NCBI RefSeq assembly: GCF_036227565.1
Contig: NZ_CP109462.1
Location: forward strand, 124,001 to 188,000
Reading direction: 5' to 3'
Length of the DNA stretch: 64,000 nucleotides
Source of the DNA: Streptomyces sp. NBC_01454
GTDB lineage: Bacteria; Actinomycetota; Actinomycetes; Streptomycetales; Streptomycetaceae
The notes under the pieces are model-generated. The model did not search any database and was not told where the DNA came from. It saw only the letters and a program-made list of their open reading frames with translations. The translations under genes and the position numbers were made by a program. This document shows positions 17,311 to 26,661 of the stretch, in pieces. Numbering within the stretch: the stretch's first letter is position 1; every line of letters starts with the position of its first letter.

Positions 17311-18207
17311 CGCGGCCACGCGCCGTCTGTCCGCGGGGTGGCGCAGCGGCGGCGGGACATGCTCCAGTAGCTCCCACAGCGGACGGCCGGAGGCCCACTG
17401 GGCGAGGAGGTCCCGGCCGACCACGTGGACGCCGAGCATCCGGGCCTGGGGGACGGCCTTGCTGGTGAACTTCCCGTTGGTCACGATCAGGGCGAACGTG
17501 GCCTTGTGGACATCACCGGCCGTGCCCTTCAGTTCCCGGACCACGCGGACATCGACGGCGTCGCCGCGGATGCCGTCGCGGCGGTGCTTGCACTGCACCG
17601 CCCAGATCCGGCGGTCGAGGTCGACGGCACGGACATCGCACGCGTCGTCGTTGGCCCCGCCAACGCGCTCCGCTTCCAGGCCGTCGCGCCGCAACAGGTC
17701 CCGTACGGCGAACTCGAACTCCTCGTGGCCCAGTCCGTCGAGGTCGTCGAGCGACGTCTCCAGCCGACGAGGGCTGTCCCTACGGGCTCCGTTCCACTTG
17801 TCGCGGTCGACACGCTGCTGCATCCACACGGCGTACGTGAGGAGGACGGGTACGCCGGCGAGGTCGACCGCCACCGAGTACGGGGAGGGCCACCAGCCGG
17901 TCCACCGGCCGGCGAGCAGACCGAGCACACACACCGTCAGCGAGACCAGGCACCACCCCGAGCCGCGGTACACCGCCCGCCACACCACCATCCGGACGTG
18001 CCGCACGCGATCGACCGTCCCGCGCTGCTTCACCGGGCCATGGCGAACCATGCGGGCCCGGCGCATGGAGCAGGCGCGGAGATCGCTGAGCCAGTCGCGC
18101 GGGTGACGAAGGGACGGCCACCGCCGCCCAAGGCGTCCGCCTGTTCCCGGTACTCCTGTGCGGCGCGGTGCCCGTTCCCGGGCTCGGTTGCGGACGCGTT
18201 GCTCCAT
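17308..18207 (-). CDS. Membrane-anchored Mrr-like restriction endonuclease
   Basis: 299 residues from ATG 18207 with GGGAGGGGG upstream. A basic N-terminus is followed by two hydrophobic segments ('WCLVSLTVCVLGLLAG' and 'AGVPVLLTYAVWM'). The C-terminal Mrr-cat domain shows 'EFEFAVRDLLRRDGLEAERVGG', then the D-(x)n-QxK core 'DDACDVRAVD...WAVQCKH' of the PD-(D/E)xK fold and 'VTNGKFTSKA'. It is predicted to cut DNA at the membrane, plausibly against incoming modified DNA. Two paralogues are at 38915-39661 and 39703-40380. Confidence 0.85.
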   Translation of the reverse strand: MEQRVRNRARERAPRRTGVPGTGGRLGRRWPSLRHPRDWLSDLRACSMRRARMVRHGPVKQRGTVDRVRHVRMVVWRAVYRGSGWCLVSLTVCVLGLLAGRWTGWWPSPYSVAVDLAGVPVLLTYAVWMQQRVDRDKWNGARRDSPRRLETSLDDLDGLGHEEFEFAVRDLLRRDGLEAERVGGANDDACDVRAVDLDRRIWAVQCKHRRDGIRGDAVDVRVVRELKGTAGDVHKATFALIVTNGKFTSKAVPQARMLGVHVVGRDLLAQWASGRPLWELLEHVPPPLRHPADRRRVAA

Positions 18208-18362
18208 GGGTGATCCCCCTCCCGTCGCGGACGCGGCATCCGCACGAGGTATGACAGCATGCGGCACTGACAGGACGTCATGAACGGGCATCCCCGACGG
18301 TCTGATTCGGCCAGCCGCTGACGCTCAGGACGGTGACGGCCCGAGCGTTTCGCGGCGGCCGG

Positions 18363-18776
18363 TCAGGTTGCTGGACGGCTTCCGGCCGGTGTGGCGACGG
18401 CCTGCGTCCGGGTGCGGCAGCCGTCGCACAGGCAGCGCATCCATGTGAAGGCGCCCTCGCCGCGGAAGCGGATGCGGCCCGGAGCGCCGCAGTCCTCGCA
18501 GGTGTGTTCAGAACCGATCGTGGCGACGTCGGTGAGCGCGGCGGTTCGGTCGGCGAACTCGCCGTCGAACTCACCGTCCACGAAGCGATCGGCAACGGTG
18601 ATGCGGAGGCCGCCGAGCTTCGTGGTGAACTCTTCGATCCTGTAGTCGGGGTCGAGATCGGTCAGATCGTGGTGGAGCTGGTCGAGCAGGGCGGCCCAGC
18701 CGGGCCCGACGGTGGAGGCCCAGGCGGGTATCTGCCGCTCTGCGGTGCGGTCGGGTTCCGTCGTCATGCCCGTCAT
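18363..18776 (-). CDS. Hypothetical protein with a zinc-finger-like Cys set
   Basis: 137 residues from ATG 18776 (an ATG three codons later is equally possible). Cys pairs 'CEDCGAPG' and 'CLCDGC' lie at about residues 91 and 113, fitting a four- or five-Cys zinc site, as in small ribbon proteins. The N-terminal half contains 'WAALLDQLHHDLTDLDPDY'. Function unknown. Upstream, 18777-19030 is a divergent promoter region shared with the regulator gene at 19031. Confidence 0.6.
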   Translation of the reverse strand: MTGMTTEPDRTAERQIPAWASTVGPGWAALLDQLHHDLTDLDPDYRIEEFTTKLGGLRITVADRFVDGEFDGEFADRTAALTDVATIGSEHTCEDCGAPGRIRFRGEGAFTWMRCLCDGCRTRTQAVATPAGSRPAT

Positions 18777-19030
18777 GGTCGCCTACGGCACTGACAATCG
18801 GGCCTGGCAGCCGGGACAGTGAAGTGAGGCGATCCTTGGGGAGCAGCATCCTTCGTCGGAACCGGAGGCGTGGCGCCCAGCCCGCGGCGCGCGCGTCCTG
18901 GCACTGAAAGCCCGCTCGGGCTGGCCCTGTCTGCGTCACAGCGTCCTGCTCGGGCATTGCCCCTCGTGGCAGGCCACGGCGCGGGTACCGTTCCAGTAGA
19001 GGCTGCGTTCCAGGAGGGTTGAGGTCGAGG

Positions 19031-20284
19031 ATGCCGTACGAGATCGAGGAGCAGGAGGCGATCGGCCGCAGGATCAAGCGGCAGAGGCTCAATCTCGGCA
19101 TGACGCAGGCCGATCTTGCTGCCGCGGTCGGCAAGACCCAGGGCTGGGTCTCCAAGGTCGAGGCAGGCAAGATCGAACTCGACAGCGCCGGCCTGATCAA
19201 CCAGATCGCGGCCGCGCTGCACTGTCACCCGAATGTGCTGCTGGAGCGGCCGTACGTCGGAACGATCGGCGAGAACCAGTGGCAGGCCGCGGCAGCGTCC
19301 ATCGTGCGCGAGCTGCGCCGCTACGACCTCACCCCGATCTTCGACGGCGACCCGCGCTCGTCCGCAGAGCTGTGGCAGGACATGACCCGGCTGCACCGCC
19401 TGCGCGATGCCGCGGCGAACATCGCGATCCTCAAGGCCCTGCCCGACCTGTTCCGCGAGACACGGGCCCTGTCCGAGGTCTCCTCAGGGCACGAGCGCGA
19501 GGAAGCGTTCGCCGTGTACGCGGTCTGCTGCAAGTTCGCCCACACCGCCGCCCACGCCCTCGGACATCCCGAACTCATCGCCATGGCCTGCGAGCGCGCG
19601 GCGTGGTCCGCGCAGATGTCCGGCGACCCGCTCATGCCCGCCGTGGCCGACTGGATGCGGGTGTGGGACATGTGGGCGACTGCCGACTGGCAGGACTCGA
19701 TCGCCCTGTCCGACAAGGCGCTGCGCAGTGTGCAGCGCGAGTACGACCGCGGCGACCCGCTGGCACTGCGCGTGTGGGGCACGCTCCAACTGCGGGCCGC
19801 GGTCTCCTGCGCCCGAGGCGGCAACACGAGCGAGGCCGAGGACCGCCTGGCGCATGCTCGAGCGGCCAGCGACCGGATGGACGCAGCGGCCGGCCCGCCC
19901 GCCTACGACCGGCACTCGCTGACCTTCTCCACCGGCAACGTCCAGATCCACCGGGTCAGCGTCGCGCTCGAAGCGGGCGACCAGGCGAAGGCACTTGACC
20001 TCAACCGGCGTGCCGACCCAGGCCACTTGGCGCCGCTGCCCAAGTCCCGCCGCGGCCACCACCACATGGACCTGGCGCGGGCGTGGCTCTGGGACGGCAA
20101 CCGGGACCAGGCGATTGCCGAGCTGGAGGAGGCGGAGCGCATCGCCCCGCAGCTCGTACGCAACCACCCCATCGCCCGCGCCACTCTCCGCAAGATCGTC
20201 TACGCCGAACGCGTCGCCACGCGCGAGAAGCTCCGGGGCATGTCCAACCGTTTTCACCTCGATGACCAGGCGGTATTCCCCTGA
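19031..20284 (+). CDS. XRE-family HTH regulator with TPR-like C-terminal domain
   Basis: 417 residues from ATG 19031. Residues about 9-65 form a classical XRE HTH ('IGRRIKRQRLNLGMTQADLA' then 'VGKTQGWVSKVEAGKIELDS'). The remaining ~340 residues are helical TPR-type repeats, the part resembled by the HTH-less proteins at 1275 and 2234. It stands first in the 19-28 kb cluster and is its likely regulator, perhaps sensing a peptide or metabolite. GGAGG lies 13 bases upstream, rather far; a TTG at 19019 is an alternative but sits only one base from it. Confidence 0.85.
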   Translation: MPYEIEEQEAIGRRIKRQRLNLGMTQADLAAAVGKTQGWVSKVEAGKIELDSAGLINQIAAALHCHPNVLLERPYVGTIGENQWQAAAASIVRELRRYDLTPIFDGDPRSSAELWQDMTRLHRLRDAAANIAILKALPDLFRETRALSEVSSGHEREEAFAVYAVCCKFAHTAAHALGHPELIAMACERAAWSAQMSGDPLMPAVADWMRVWDMWATADWQDSIALSDKALRSVQREYDRGDPLALRVWGTLQLRAAVSCARGGNTSEAEDRLAHARAASDRMDAAAGPPAYDRHSLTFSTGNVQIHRVSVALEAGDQAKALDLNRRADPGHLAPLPKSRRGHHHMDLARAWLWDGNRDQAIAELEEAERIAPQLVRNHPIARATLRKIVYAERVATREKLRGMSNRFHLDDQAVFP

Positions 20285-20323
20285 TTCATATTCGCCGGTA
20301 ACCGCACCCCTACCGTCAGTTGT

Positions 20324-20635
20324 ATGACGGGAAGTCGCACACCCCAACTCGCGCTCCCCACAGCGGAGTTACCCGACAGTCGGCCGACGTGGACTCCCCT
20401 GCGCGGGGACCTCGCCCACGACTCCTCAGCGAGCCGCACCGGCGTCGTGGTGGCCCTGCCCGAGGACATCGGCGCCAACGTGTACCACCTGTGCCCGGAG
20501 GGTGGCGGGGACCCGTGGCCGGCCTTGCGGGACAACCTCACGCCGTCCTCGGATGGCGCCGAGGACGGGCTCTTCCTCGACGAGGCAGCGAGGCCGCCCG
20601 GCGGGTTCGCCCCGGACGGGGGCGGTACACCGTGA
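20324..20635 (+). CDS. Small hypothetical protein
   Basis: 103 residues from ATG 20324, 39 bases after the regulator gene and overlapping the next gene by GTGA. The protein is Pro/Gly/Asp-rich, especially at the C-terminus, with a compact stretch 'TGVVVALPEDIGANVYHLC'. No family recognised. Its position right after the regulator and its low complexity make a peptide-substrate role conceivable, but nothing specific shows it. Confidence 0.5.
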   Translation: MTGSRTPQLALPTAELPDSRPTWTPLRGDLAHDSSASRTGVVVALPEDIGANVYHLCPEGGGDPWPALRDNLTPSSDGAEDGLFLDEAARPPGGFAPDGGGTP

Positions 20636-20844
20636 GCAGGCGTCCTGATCTGCCCGGCATGGCCGCCCGTCTGCGAGTGAAGGACCTCGGCGGGGACAGC
20701 GTCCTCACGGCTGTGTGGGTCGCGCTGCACGTGCCTGCCGCGCTGCTGCTCGGCCAGGTCCTGACCGATCACGCGACAGTTACCGCTGTGGTCCCGTCGC
20801 CGGGGGCCGCCGTGATGGCCGACGACACCGCGCCACCCGAATGA
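20632..20844 (+). CDS. Small hypothetical protein
   Basis: 70 residues from a GTG overlapping the previous stop; it overlaps the next ATG as well. A mildly hydrophobic stretch 'SVLTAVWVALHVPAALLLGQVL' could be a weak membrane or amphipathic helix. No known family. Confidence 0.45.
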   Translation: MSRRPDLPGMAARLRVKDLGGDSVLTAVWVALHVPAALLLGQVLTDHATVTAVVPSPGAAVMADDTAPPE

Positions 20845-21248
20845 GCTCCGGCCCTGCTGCCGGTGAGGCGTCCGCCTGGCATCCCCCGAGGCCGACGGGC
20901 ACCGACCGTCCCGGCGTCAGGGCCGGCACCAAAGTCCATGCCGTCCAGTGGGCGGCCGGAGACCTCGCCCACCCGGACGGGCGCGCTCAGCCCGGCGCCC
21001 GTCCGGCGACGACGGAGGGCATAGTGCTCACGCACACCAAGCCCCAGCAGAAGGACATCACGTACGACCCCAAGAAGCAGGAGTTCGTCTGGCCGATCAC
21101 CGTGCACCGGCTCGACGGCACCACCGAGGACACCAGCCTCGTCATCACCCCTGACCAGTTCGCGGTCCTGGCCGTGCAGATCGACCGGGCGGAGGACCGG
21201 CGACGGGAACACCTGAGCGGCCCGAGCACCTTCCGGGAGGGCCTGTGA
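20841..21248 (+). CDS. Small hypothetical protein
   Basis: 135 residues from the overlapping ATG 20841. The first ~60 residues are low-complexity; the second half (from GTG 21024: 'VLTHTKPQQKDITYDPKKQE') looks better conserved, with beta-strand character, so the real start may be 21024, giving 75 residues. It overlaps the kinase gene by GTGA. Function unknown. Confidence 0.45.
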   Translation: MSSGPAAGEASAWHPPRPTGTDRPGVRAGTKVHAVQWAAGDLAHPDGRAQPGARPATTEGIVLTHTKPQQKDITYDPKKQEFVWPITVHRLDGTTEDTSLVITPDQFAVLAVQIDRAEDRRREHLSGPSTFREGL

Positions 21249-22414
21249 CCACCATCGTGGACGCTACTGCCCTGGCCGACTTCTGCTCCGGTCAGATACA
21301 GGACGCAGGGTCCTCGCTGTGGCCGGGCGAGGAGATGGTCCTTGGGGCGCACGTGCCGAGCGTCACCGGGTACGTCCAGCAGACAGAGGTCGGCGGCCGG
21401 CCCTTGTTCGCCAAGCACAGCCTGCTCGGTGTCTCGCTGATGCGCGGCTCCTACGGCAGCTGGGAGAAGGTGGCGGCGGAGCAGGCCGCGTACGCCGCCT
21501 CGCCCGCCTCGCTGCTCCAGCGTGAAGCCGCCCAGCTCGATGCCCTGGCCGTGGGCGGCCTGGCCGTCGCGCGTGCGGCCGGATGCGGCGGCGGGGTGCT
21601 GTTCACCGAGCCGGTCACCGGGCCGACGCTGGCTGACCTGGTCTTCAAGTCGCCCAAGCAGACCGGCGAGTTACTGGGCCGAACGCTGAGCGCGCTGGAG
21701 GTTCTCCAGCGTCCCGTTGTGGCCGAGCAGGTAGACCGGGCTGCGATCAATGAGCGCGGCATCGACGCGACGTTCCGCCGCAAGTTCAACGGGATCTCCG
21801 GCCGGGCCTACCTCGATCATCTCGGCCAAGCCCGGCTGGGGGAGCGGACCGGGCACTGCGTCGCAATCGTCCTGCGTCAGGTCATCGCGAGGCTTCTCCG
21901 GCTTCGCCTCGCCCCGGCGCTCGGGCCCGCCCAGGTCTTGTACGGCGACCTCAAGCCTGAGCACGTGTTCTTCCCCGACGGCCCCGATGAGCTGCCCGTG
22001 TTGATCGACCCTGGCCTGCAGCGCGGTCCCGCGCACGCGGATGCCGCCAAGCTCGTCTCCCGCACGGTCCTCTCCCTGATCGCAGCGCCCCCGCCGGACG
22101 GGACGACGGCGATCCTCGACGGCATCGCCGCCTTCGTCCAGGAGCAACTGCGGCCGATGCGCCGTGCGACAGGCGGGCTGTACCTGCGGAAGCTGCTGGT
22201 GACGTGGCTGATGGATACCACCAACATCACCACCACCTACCTGTCCGCTCCTACGGGGCTGCCGCTGCCCGAGCACGCCGGGGCCGTCGTCGAACGAATC
22301 GAGGCGGTCTGCACGCTGCTGGACCAGGTCAGCGCCCTGCTGATGGCGGACGCCGAGCCTGCGGCCTCATGGCGCCTGGCCCTGAGCCACGCGGCGAAGG
22401 CGGCCAACCGATGA
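21245..22414 (+). CDS. APH/protein-kinase-fold phosphotransferase
   Basis: 389 residues from the overlapping GTG. 'QVLYGDLKPEHVFF' is the catalytic loop (GDLKPEH) and 'LPVLIDPGLQRG' the metal-binding segment, with DPG in place of DFG or DxD. The N-lobe Lys is probably in 'RPLFAKHSLL'. It is predicted to phosphorylate a small molecule or peptide made by the cluster. Overlaps with the genes on both sides show strict co-translation. Confidence 0.75.
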   Translation: MTTIVDATALADFCSGQIQDAGSSLWPGEEMVLGAHVPSVTGYVQQTEVGGRPLFAKHSLLGVSLMRGSYGSWEKVAAEQAAYAASPASLLQREAAQLDALAVGGLAVARAAGCGGGVLFTEPVTGPTLADLVFKSPKQTGELLGRTLSALEVLQRPVVAEQVDRAAINERGIDATFRRKFNGISGRAYLDHLGQARLGERTGHCVAIVLRQVIARLLRLRLAPALGPAQVLYGDLKPEHVFFPDGPDELPVLIDPGLQRGPAHADAAKLVSRTVLSLIAAPPPDGTTAILDGIAAFVQEQLRPMRRATGGLYLRKLLVTWLMDTTNITTTYLSAPTGLPLPEHAGAVVERIEAVCTLLDQVSALLMADAEPAASWRLALSHAAKAANR

Positions 22415-23313
22415 GCGGGTTCACCGTCGGGTTGATCGGAGCCGGCGCGGTCGGGCAGAGCGTGGCCGCACTCCTGGTCCAGGAACGCTGGTGCACCTGC
22501 CTCCTGATCGCCGCCCGCACCCTGGAGTCCGCGACCGGACTCGTCACCGATCTTGAGGACATGCGGGAGATCACCCTGTCCTCCGTACGAGCGGAGCTCT
22601 CCCCGGTCGCCGCGATGCGCGCGGCCGGCGCCATCGTCGCGTTCCCGCGCGCCAAGTTCACGAACAGCGCCACCAGAGACGTCCGGATGGCGGGCCTGGC
22701 CGCGAACGCCCCGCTGATCAGCTCCTTGGCCGAGGAGCTGGCCGGCTACCCCGGACACGTCATCGTGGTCACCAACCCGGTCGACGTCCTGACCCGGGTC
22801 TTCGCGACCGCCGTCGGTCGGGCCGCTCGGGTGTACGGCATCGGGTCCAGTACCGACTCGGCCCGCTACCGACTCGCCCTCGCCCTCCACCACCGAGTCC
22901 CGGCCGCCGCCGTACGCGGCTGGGTGATCGGCGAGCACGGCGACGGCGCGGTCATCTGCGCCTCGACCACCACGGTCAACGGCCGTGCTGCCGACGTGCC
23001 GTTGGAGTATGTCCGGGCCCAGATGTCCGCATGGCCGCGTCGGATCAACGCAGGGATCGGCCGCACCCGCTGCGGCCCGGCCGGCGCGATCCTGAGCGCG
23101 CTGCGCAAGACGCTCGGCATCAGCAACGGCACCGAGGTGCTCTCCGTCAACCACGACGGCGTGTGGCTCGGAATCCCGTTGCAGTTCTCTGCCAGCCGCC
23201 CCACCGTGGCCCTGCCCGACCTCGATCCTGATGAACAGCGGCAGTTCACCGCCGCCCGCACCAAGCTCGACTTCGCCTACCAGCAGACCCTTCAGGGAGT
23301 GACCGCGTGCTGA
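22411..23313 (+). CDS. Lactate/malate dehydrogenase-family protein
   Basis: 300 residues from the overlapping ATG. The Rossmann motif is GLIGAGAVG (residues 7-15), 'VVTNPVDVLT' is the family's NPVD element, and 'IGEHGDGAV' carries the catalytic His. The canonical substrate Arg region ('AFPRAKF') is altered from the usual AGxPRKPG, so the 2-hydroxy acid used may differ from lactate. Placement between a kinase and an HPr-kinase-like protein points to a dedicated substrate, not central metabolism. Confidence 0.85.
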   Translation: MSGFTVGLIGAGAVGQSVAALLVQERWCTCLLIAARTLESATGLVTDLEDMREITLSSVRAELSPVAAMRAAGAIVAFPRAKFTNSATRDVRMAGLAANAPLISSLAEELAGYPGHVIVVTNPVDVLTRVFATAVGRAARVYGIGSSTDSARYRLALALHHRVPAAAVRGWVIGEHGDGAVICASTTTVNGRAADVPLEYVRAQMSAWPRRINAGIGRTRCGPAGAILSALRKTLGISNGTEVLSVNHDGVWLGIPLQFSASRPTVALPDLDPDEQRQFTAARTKLDFAYQQTLQGVTAC

Positions 23314-24443
23314 GCGCCACCCGAATCCACGCCGACACGGCGGCCGTCACGGTCGTCAGCGACACCAAGGACATCACCGAGTGGGCCCTGCGCTACTTCG
23401 GCGGCTGGTGGAACGCCACGGCCGTGGATGCTCCGGTCGCGCCCGGCGGCAGCATCGCCGAAGGCGGCGCCCTGCTCCTGGCCGACGTCGACAGCAAGCG
23501 CCTGGCGGACATCGAGACCCTGGTCGGCGACCACGACTACAACGAGGTCGACTACGCGAACGCCCGAACCCTGGTCGCCCGGCACGAGGACGGCGCGATC
23601 TACGCCATCCAGCCCGCCGAACGCCTCGCCTACCACTACGACCCGGCCACCAGCCGGCTCGTCATCGTCGGCACCCACACGCAGTCGGTCGCCGTCGCCG
23701 CCTCCCGCCTCGCCCGCGAACTCATCCGTGGCCAGCTGCTGCGCGCCGGATTCCACATCCTGCACGCCTCCTGCGTCGTCCGCGACGGCCGCGCGCTCCT
23801 CACCTTCGGGCCCAAGGGCGCAGGCAAGACCACCACCGCCCTCCTGCTCGCCCGCGAAGGGTACGACCTCCTCGCCAACGACCGGGTGTTCGCTCGCACC
23901 GAGGACCAGGGCCTGCGGATCCTGCCCTGGCCGTCGGCCGCCGCGATCGGCTTCGGCCTGCTCGAATCCGCCAGCCTGTATGAGCCGCTGCGCGCCCACG
24001 TCCTGGAGGGCGAGCAGATGCACCCCACCCAGGACCAGCGCGTCACCGACGCCCTGCACGCCGGCAGCACGAAGCCGATCTGGAACGCCAAGGGCAAGGA
24101 ACTGAAGCCCCAGTTCTTCCCCGACCAGCTCTCCTCGATCCTGGGCATGACGCTCGCCACCCAGGCCCACGCCACCGCGCTCCTCTTCCCCCAGATCGAC
24201 AGGGACGCCGAACCGCACGTGATCGACATGCCCCGAGCCCTGGGCGAGGAGGACTTCTTCACAGGTAAGACCGAGGACCGCTACCCCGACATCTTCCACC
24301 TCGCCCCCACGAAGGCCGCCCCGGCAACCGACCTCGCCGACCGGCTCGCGCAGCTGCCGCGCCGCGCCCTCGTCCTCAACCACGACAGCCGTACGTCCGC
24401 CGAACTCCTGGCCAGGACCGCCGAGGAACTCCTCGCCGAGTAG
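23307..24443 (+). CDS. HPr-kinase-like P-loop protein
   Basis: 378 residues from GTG 23307, overlapping the dehydrogenase gene by 7 bases. A Walker A motif GPKGAGKTT is at 168-176, followed by 'LLANDRVFAR', matching the HprK C-terminal kinase fold ('HASCVVRDGRALLTFGPKGA'). Related kinases phosphorylate peptides in some lasso-peptide clusters, while HprK itself acts on a Ser of HPr. The ~150-residue N-terminal domain is not recognised. A strong hairpin follows the gene. Confidence 0.75.
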   Translation: MLSATRIHADTAAVTVVSDTKDITEWALRYFGGWWNATAVDAPVAPGGSIAEGGALLLADVDSKRLADIETLVGDHDYNEVDYANARTLVARHEDGAIYAIQPAERLAYHYDPATSRLVIVGTHTQSVAVAASRLARELIRGQLLRAGFHILHASCVVRDGRALLTFGPKGAGKTTTALLLAREGYDLLANDRVFARTEDQGLRILPWPSAAAIGFGLLESASLYEPLRAHVLEGEQMHPTQDQRVTDALHAGSTKPIWNAKGKELKPQFFPDQLSSILGMTLATQAHATALLFPQIDRDAEPHVIDMPRALGEEDFFTGKTEDRYPDIFHLAPTKAAPATDLADRLAQLPRRALVLNHDSRTSAELLARTAEELLAE

Positions 24444-24459
24444 AAGCGCCGCAGATCTG

Positions 24460-24487
24460 GCCGGACTCCGCACCCCAGGAGTCCGGC
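24460..24487 (+). terminator. Intra-cluster hairpin (terminator or attenuator)
   Basis: GCCGGACTCC (24460-24469) and GGAGTCCGGC (24478-24487) form a perfect 10-bp stem with an 8-base loop, 17 bases after the stop at 24443. There is no T-run, as usual in Streptomyces. It probably reduces read-through into the radical SAM gene or stabilises the upstream mRNA. Confidence 0.6.
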
Positions 24488-24523
24488 TGGCCCACCATGG
24501 AACACAACCGAAGGGAACAGCTC

Positions 24524-25417
24524 GTGACCATCGCACCCGAAGCCCCGACAACTCCTCTCGTCCCCAGCCTTCTTGAGCTGGAGATCACCCAGCGGTGCCA
24601 GCTCACGTGCGCGTCGCACTGCTACGCCGCGGCGGGCCCGACCCAGGGGCACGGCGTCATGACCGGCAAGGACTGGAAGCGGGTCATCAGCGAAGCCGCG
24701 GCACTCGGCGTCAAGAAGATCCAGCTGATCGGAGGCGAACCCACGCTCCACCCCGACTTCGCCGAACTCGTGGAACACGCCCTCGCAGAAGGGCTCGGAG
24801 TTCACGTCTACTCCAACCTGTACCGCGTCCGCGCCGAGCACTGGGCGCTTTTCACCCGCCCCGGCATCTCCCTGGCGACGTCCTACTACGCCGACACCGA
24901 CGAGGGACACGACCAGGTGACGGGCCGCACGGGCTCCCACGCCGCGACCCGCGCGAACCTCATCGAGGCACACCGCCGCGGTATCCCCGTGCGGGTGGGA
25001 ATCGTCGACGTCCTCGACGGGCAGCGCGTCGAGGAGGCCCGCACGGAACTGGAAGACCTCGGCATCACCGAGGTGCACATCGACCGAGTCCGAGGCGTCG
25101 GCAACGCGGCCAAGGGCCCCGGCCTGCCGTCCACGTCCGAGCTGTGCGGCCGGTGCGCCACCGGCATCGCCGCGATCCTGTCGGACGGCACCGTCACCCC
25201 CTGCGTACTCGGCCGGTTCCTCCCGGCCGGGCAGATCAAGGACACGCCGCTGGAGCGGATCTTCAGCTCGCCGCAGTGGCAGCAGGTCGCCGCGAGCATC
25301 CCGGCCAGCCGCCACGACCCGTGCGGTCCTGACTGCGGTCCCAACGACGACAGCCAGGGCGGCGGCGGAACCTGTGGCCCCGCCGACGACGGGGTCATCC
25401 CGAGCACCGCAGGCTGA
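24524..25417 (+). CDS. Radical SAM enzyme with SPASM-like C-terminus
   Basis: 297 residues from GTG 24524, which has GAAGGGAA with good spacing; the ATG at 24497 has none. The cluster-binding cysteines are C25, C29 and C33, that is CX3CX3C rather than the usual CX3CX2C, followed by Tyr. 'IGGEPTLHP' is the GGEP SAM-binding motif. The C-terminal part has LCGRC, TPC and CGPDC, a SPASM-like set for auxiliary iron-sulfur clusters. Such enzymes typically modify peptides. Downstream is a PIMT-like methyltransferase, 13 bases away. Confidence 0.85.
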   Translation: MTIAPEAPTTPLVPSLLELEITQRCQLTCASHCYAAAGPTQGHGVMTGKDWKRVISEAAALGVKKIQLIGGEPTLHPDFAELVEHALAEGLGVHVYSNLYRVRAEHWALFTRPGISLATSYYADTDEGHDQVTGRTGSHAATRANLIEAHRRGIPVRVGIVDVLDGQRVEEARTELEDLGITEVHIDRVRGVGNAAKGPGLPSTSELCGRCATGIAAILSDGTVTPCVLGRFLPAGQIKDTPLERIFSSPQWQQVAASIPASRHDPCGPDCGPNDDSQGGGGTCGPADDGVIPSTAG

Positions 25418-25430
25418 AAGGATGTCCCCG

Positions 25431-26630
25431 ATGGACTGGGAAGCAGCAGCGCGACGGCTGGCCGCCGGCACCGTGATCCGACCCGAGTCACGCTGGTATC
25501 AGCCGCTGGCCACCACACCGCGGCACGTGTTCGTGCCACGGTGGTGGACCAAGGCCGCGGCCAGCGACAGCGAGGAGGTGTGGGAGCTGCGCGACGGCGC
25601 GAGTGACACCGAGTCGTGGCTGCGGGACGTCTATGCCGATACCACGCTCGTCACCCGCGTCGGCCCCCTCCACGCCGACCACGCCGAGGTGGGCCAGACC
25701 CTCCCCCGGGGACGAGCAGCCCGTTCCACCTCGTCCTCCACGCTGCCCGCACTGATGCTGATGATGTACCGGGCCGCGTGGATCACCGACACCTCCCGCC
25801 TGCTGCTGACCTGCGGCAGCGGCTACGGCACCGCCCTGGCCTGCGCCCGCCTCGGCGAGGACCAGGTCACCACCGTGGACGTCGATCCGTACCTGGTACA
25901 GGCGGCACGGAAACGGCTGTCCGAGGCCGGCCACCATCCGCGCGTCGAAGTCTGCGACCTGACCGGCAACTTGCCCGAGGGCACCTACGACCGGATCATC
26001 TCCACCGTCTCCGTGCCCACCGTGCCTACCTCGTGGCTGGAGGCGCTCGCCCCCGGCGGACGGCTGGTGACCACCATCGCCGACACCGGGCTGGTCATCG
26101 TCGCGGACAAAACCTCCGACGGCGGCGCCGTCGGGCACGTCGCGCCGGAGGCGGCCGGGTTCATGTCCGCGCGGCACGGCGACGACTACGACGCCACCTT
26201 CCCGGAGAACCCGCCGCTGTGGCAGACCGCCCAGCACGCCGAGGGCGAGAGCATCAGCACCAGCCGCTACCCGCTGATGTACGTCCCGGACACCTGGGAC
26301 GTACGCTCCACCCTCGAACTCCTGGCGCCTGGCATCGACCACCGCCAGAACACGGCGGACGACGGCACCCGCACCGTCTACCTGCTCCACGCCGACGGCT
26401 CCTGGGCCCGCGCCACAGCTACCGGGCGCAGGGACTCCCCGACCGTGCACCAGGGCGGCCCCCGGCGGCTGTGGGATGAGCTGGACCGCATCCGGACATG
26501 GCTCGCCGTGGACGGCGACCTCCCGATTCGCGGCGCCAAGGTGACGATCACCCCCGACGGAGCGGCCACCTTCTCTCGAAGGGGCTGGTCGTCCACCATC
26601 ATCGGCGCGACCAGCATGCTCACCCAGTGA
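25431..26630 (+). CDS. PIMT-like (FxLD-type) methyltransferase
   Basis: 399 residues from ATG 25431 (GAAAGG 9 bases upstream; an ATG at 25422 is too close). The SAM-binding glycine loop is 'LLLTCGSGYGTALACARLG', with 'VTTVDVDPYLVQAARKRL' after it, as in protein L-isoaspartate O-methyltransferases. The long C-terminal extension is that of the RiPP-associated FxLD/aspartimide-forming group. Homologues in RiPP clusters methylate Asp side chains. Two more members are in the 45-64 kb operon (51953 C-terminal domain, 58314). Confidence 0.75.
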   Translation: MDWEAAARRLAAGTVIRPESRWYQPLATTPRHVFVPRWWTKAAASDSEEVWELRDGASDTESWLRDVYADTTLVTRVGPLHADHAEVGQTLPRGRAARSTSSSTLPALMLMMYRAAWITDTSRLLLTCGSGYGTALACARLGEDQVTTVDVDPYLVQAARKRLSEAGHHPRVEVCDLTGNLPEGTYDRIISTVSVPTVPTSWLEALAPGGRLVTTIADTGLVIVADKTSDGGAVGHVAPEAAGFMSARHGDDYDATFPENPPLWQTAQHAEGESISTSRYPLMYVPDTWDVRSTLELLAPGIDHRQNTADDGTRTVYLLHADGSWARATATGRRDSPTVHQGGPRRLWDELDRIRTWLAVDGDLPIRGAKVTITPDGAATFSRRGWSSTIIGATSMLTQ

Positions 26631-26661
26631 TCAGAACCCCAGCTCGACAGAGGGATGAGCC

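Noticed and set aside
24524..25417. Radical SAM enzyme as the dedicated maturase of the WDN peptide
   Set aside because: 12 kb away, on the other strand and inside its own operon; action in trans cannot be excluded but is not supported by position.
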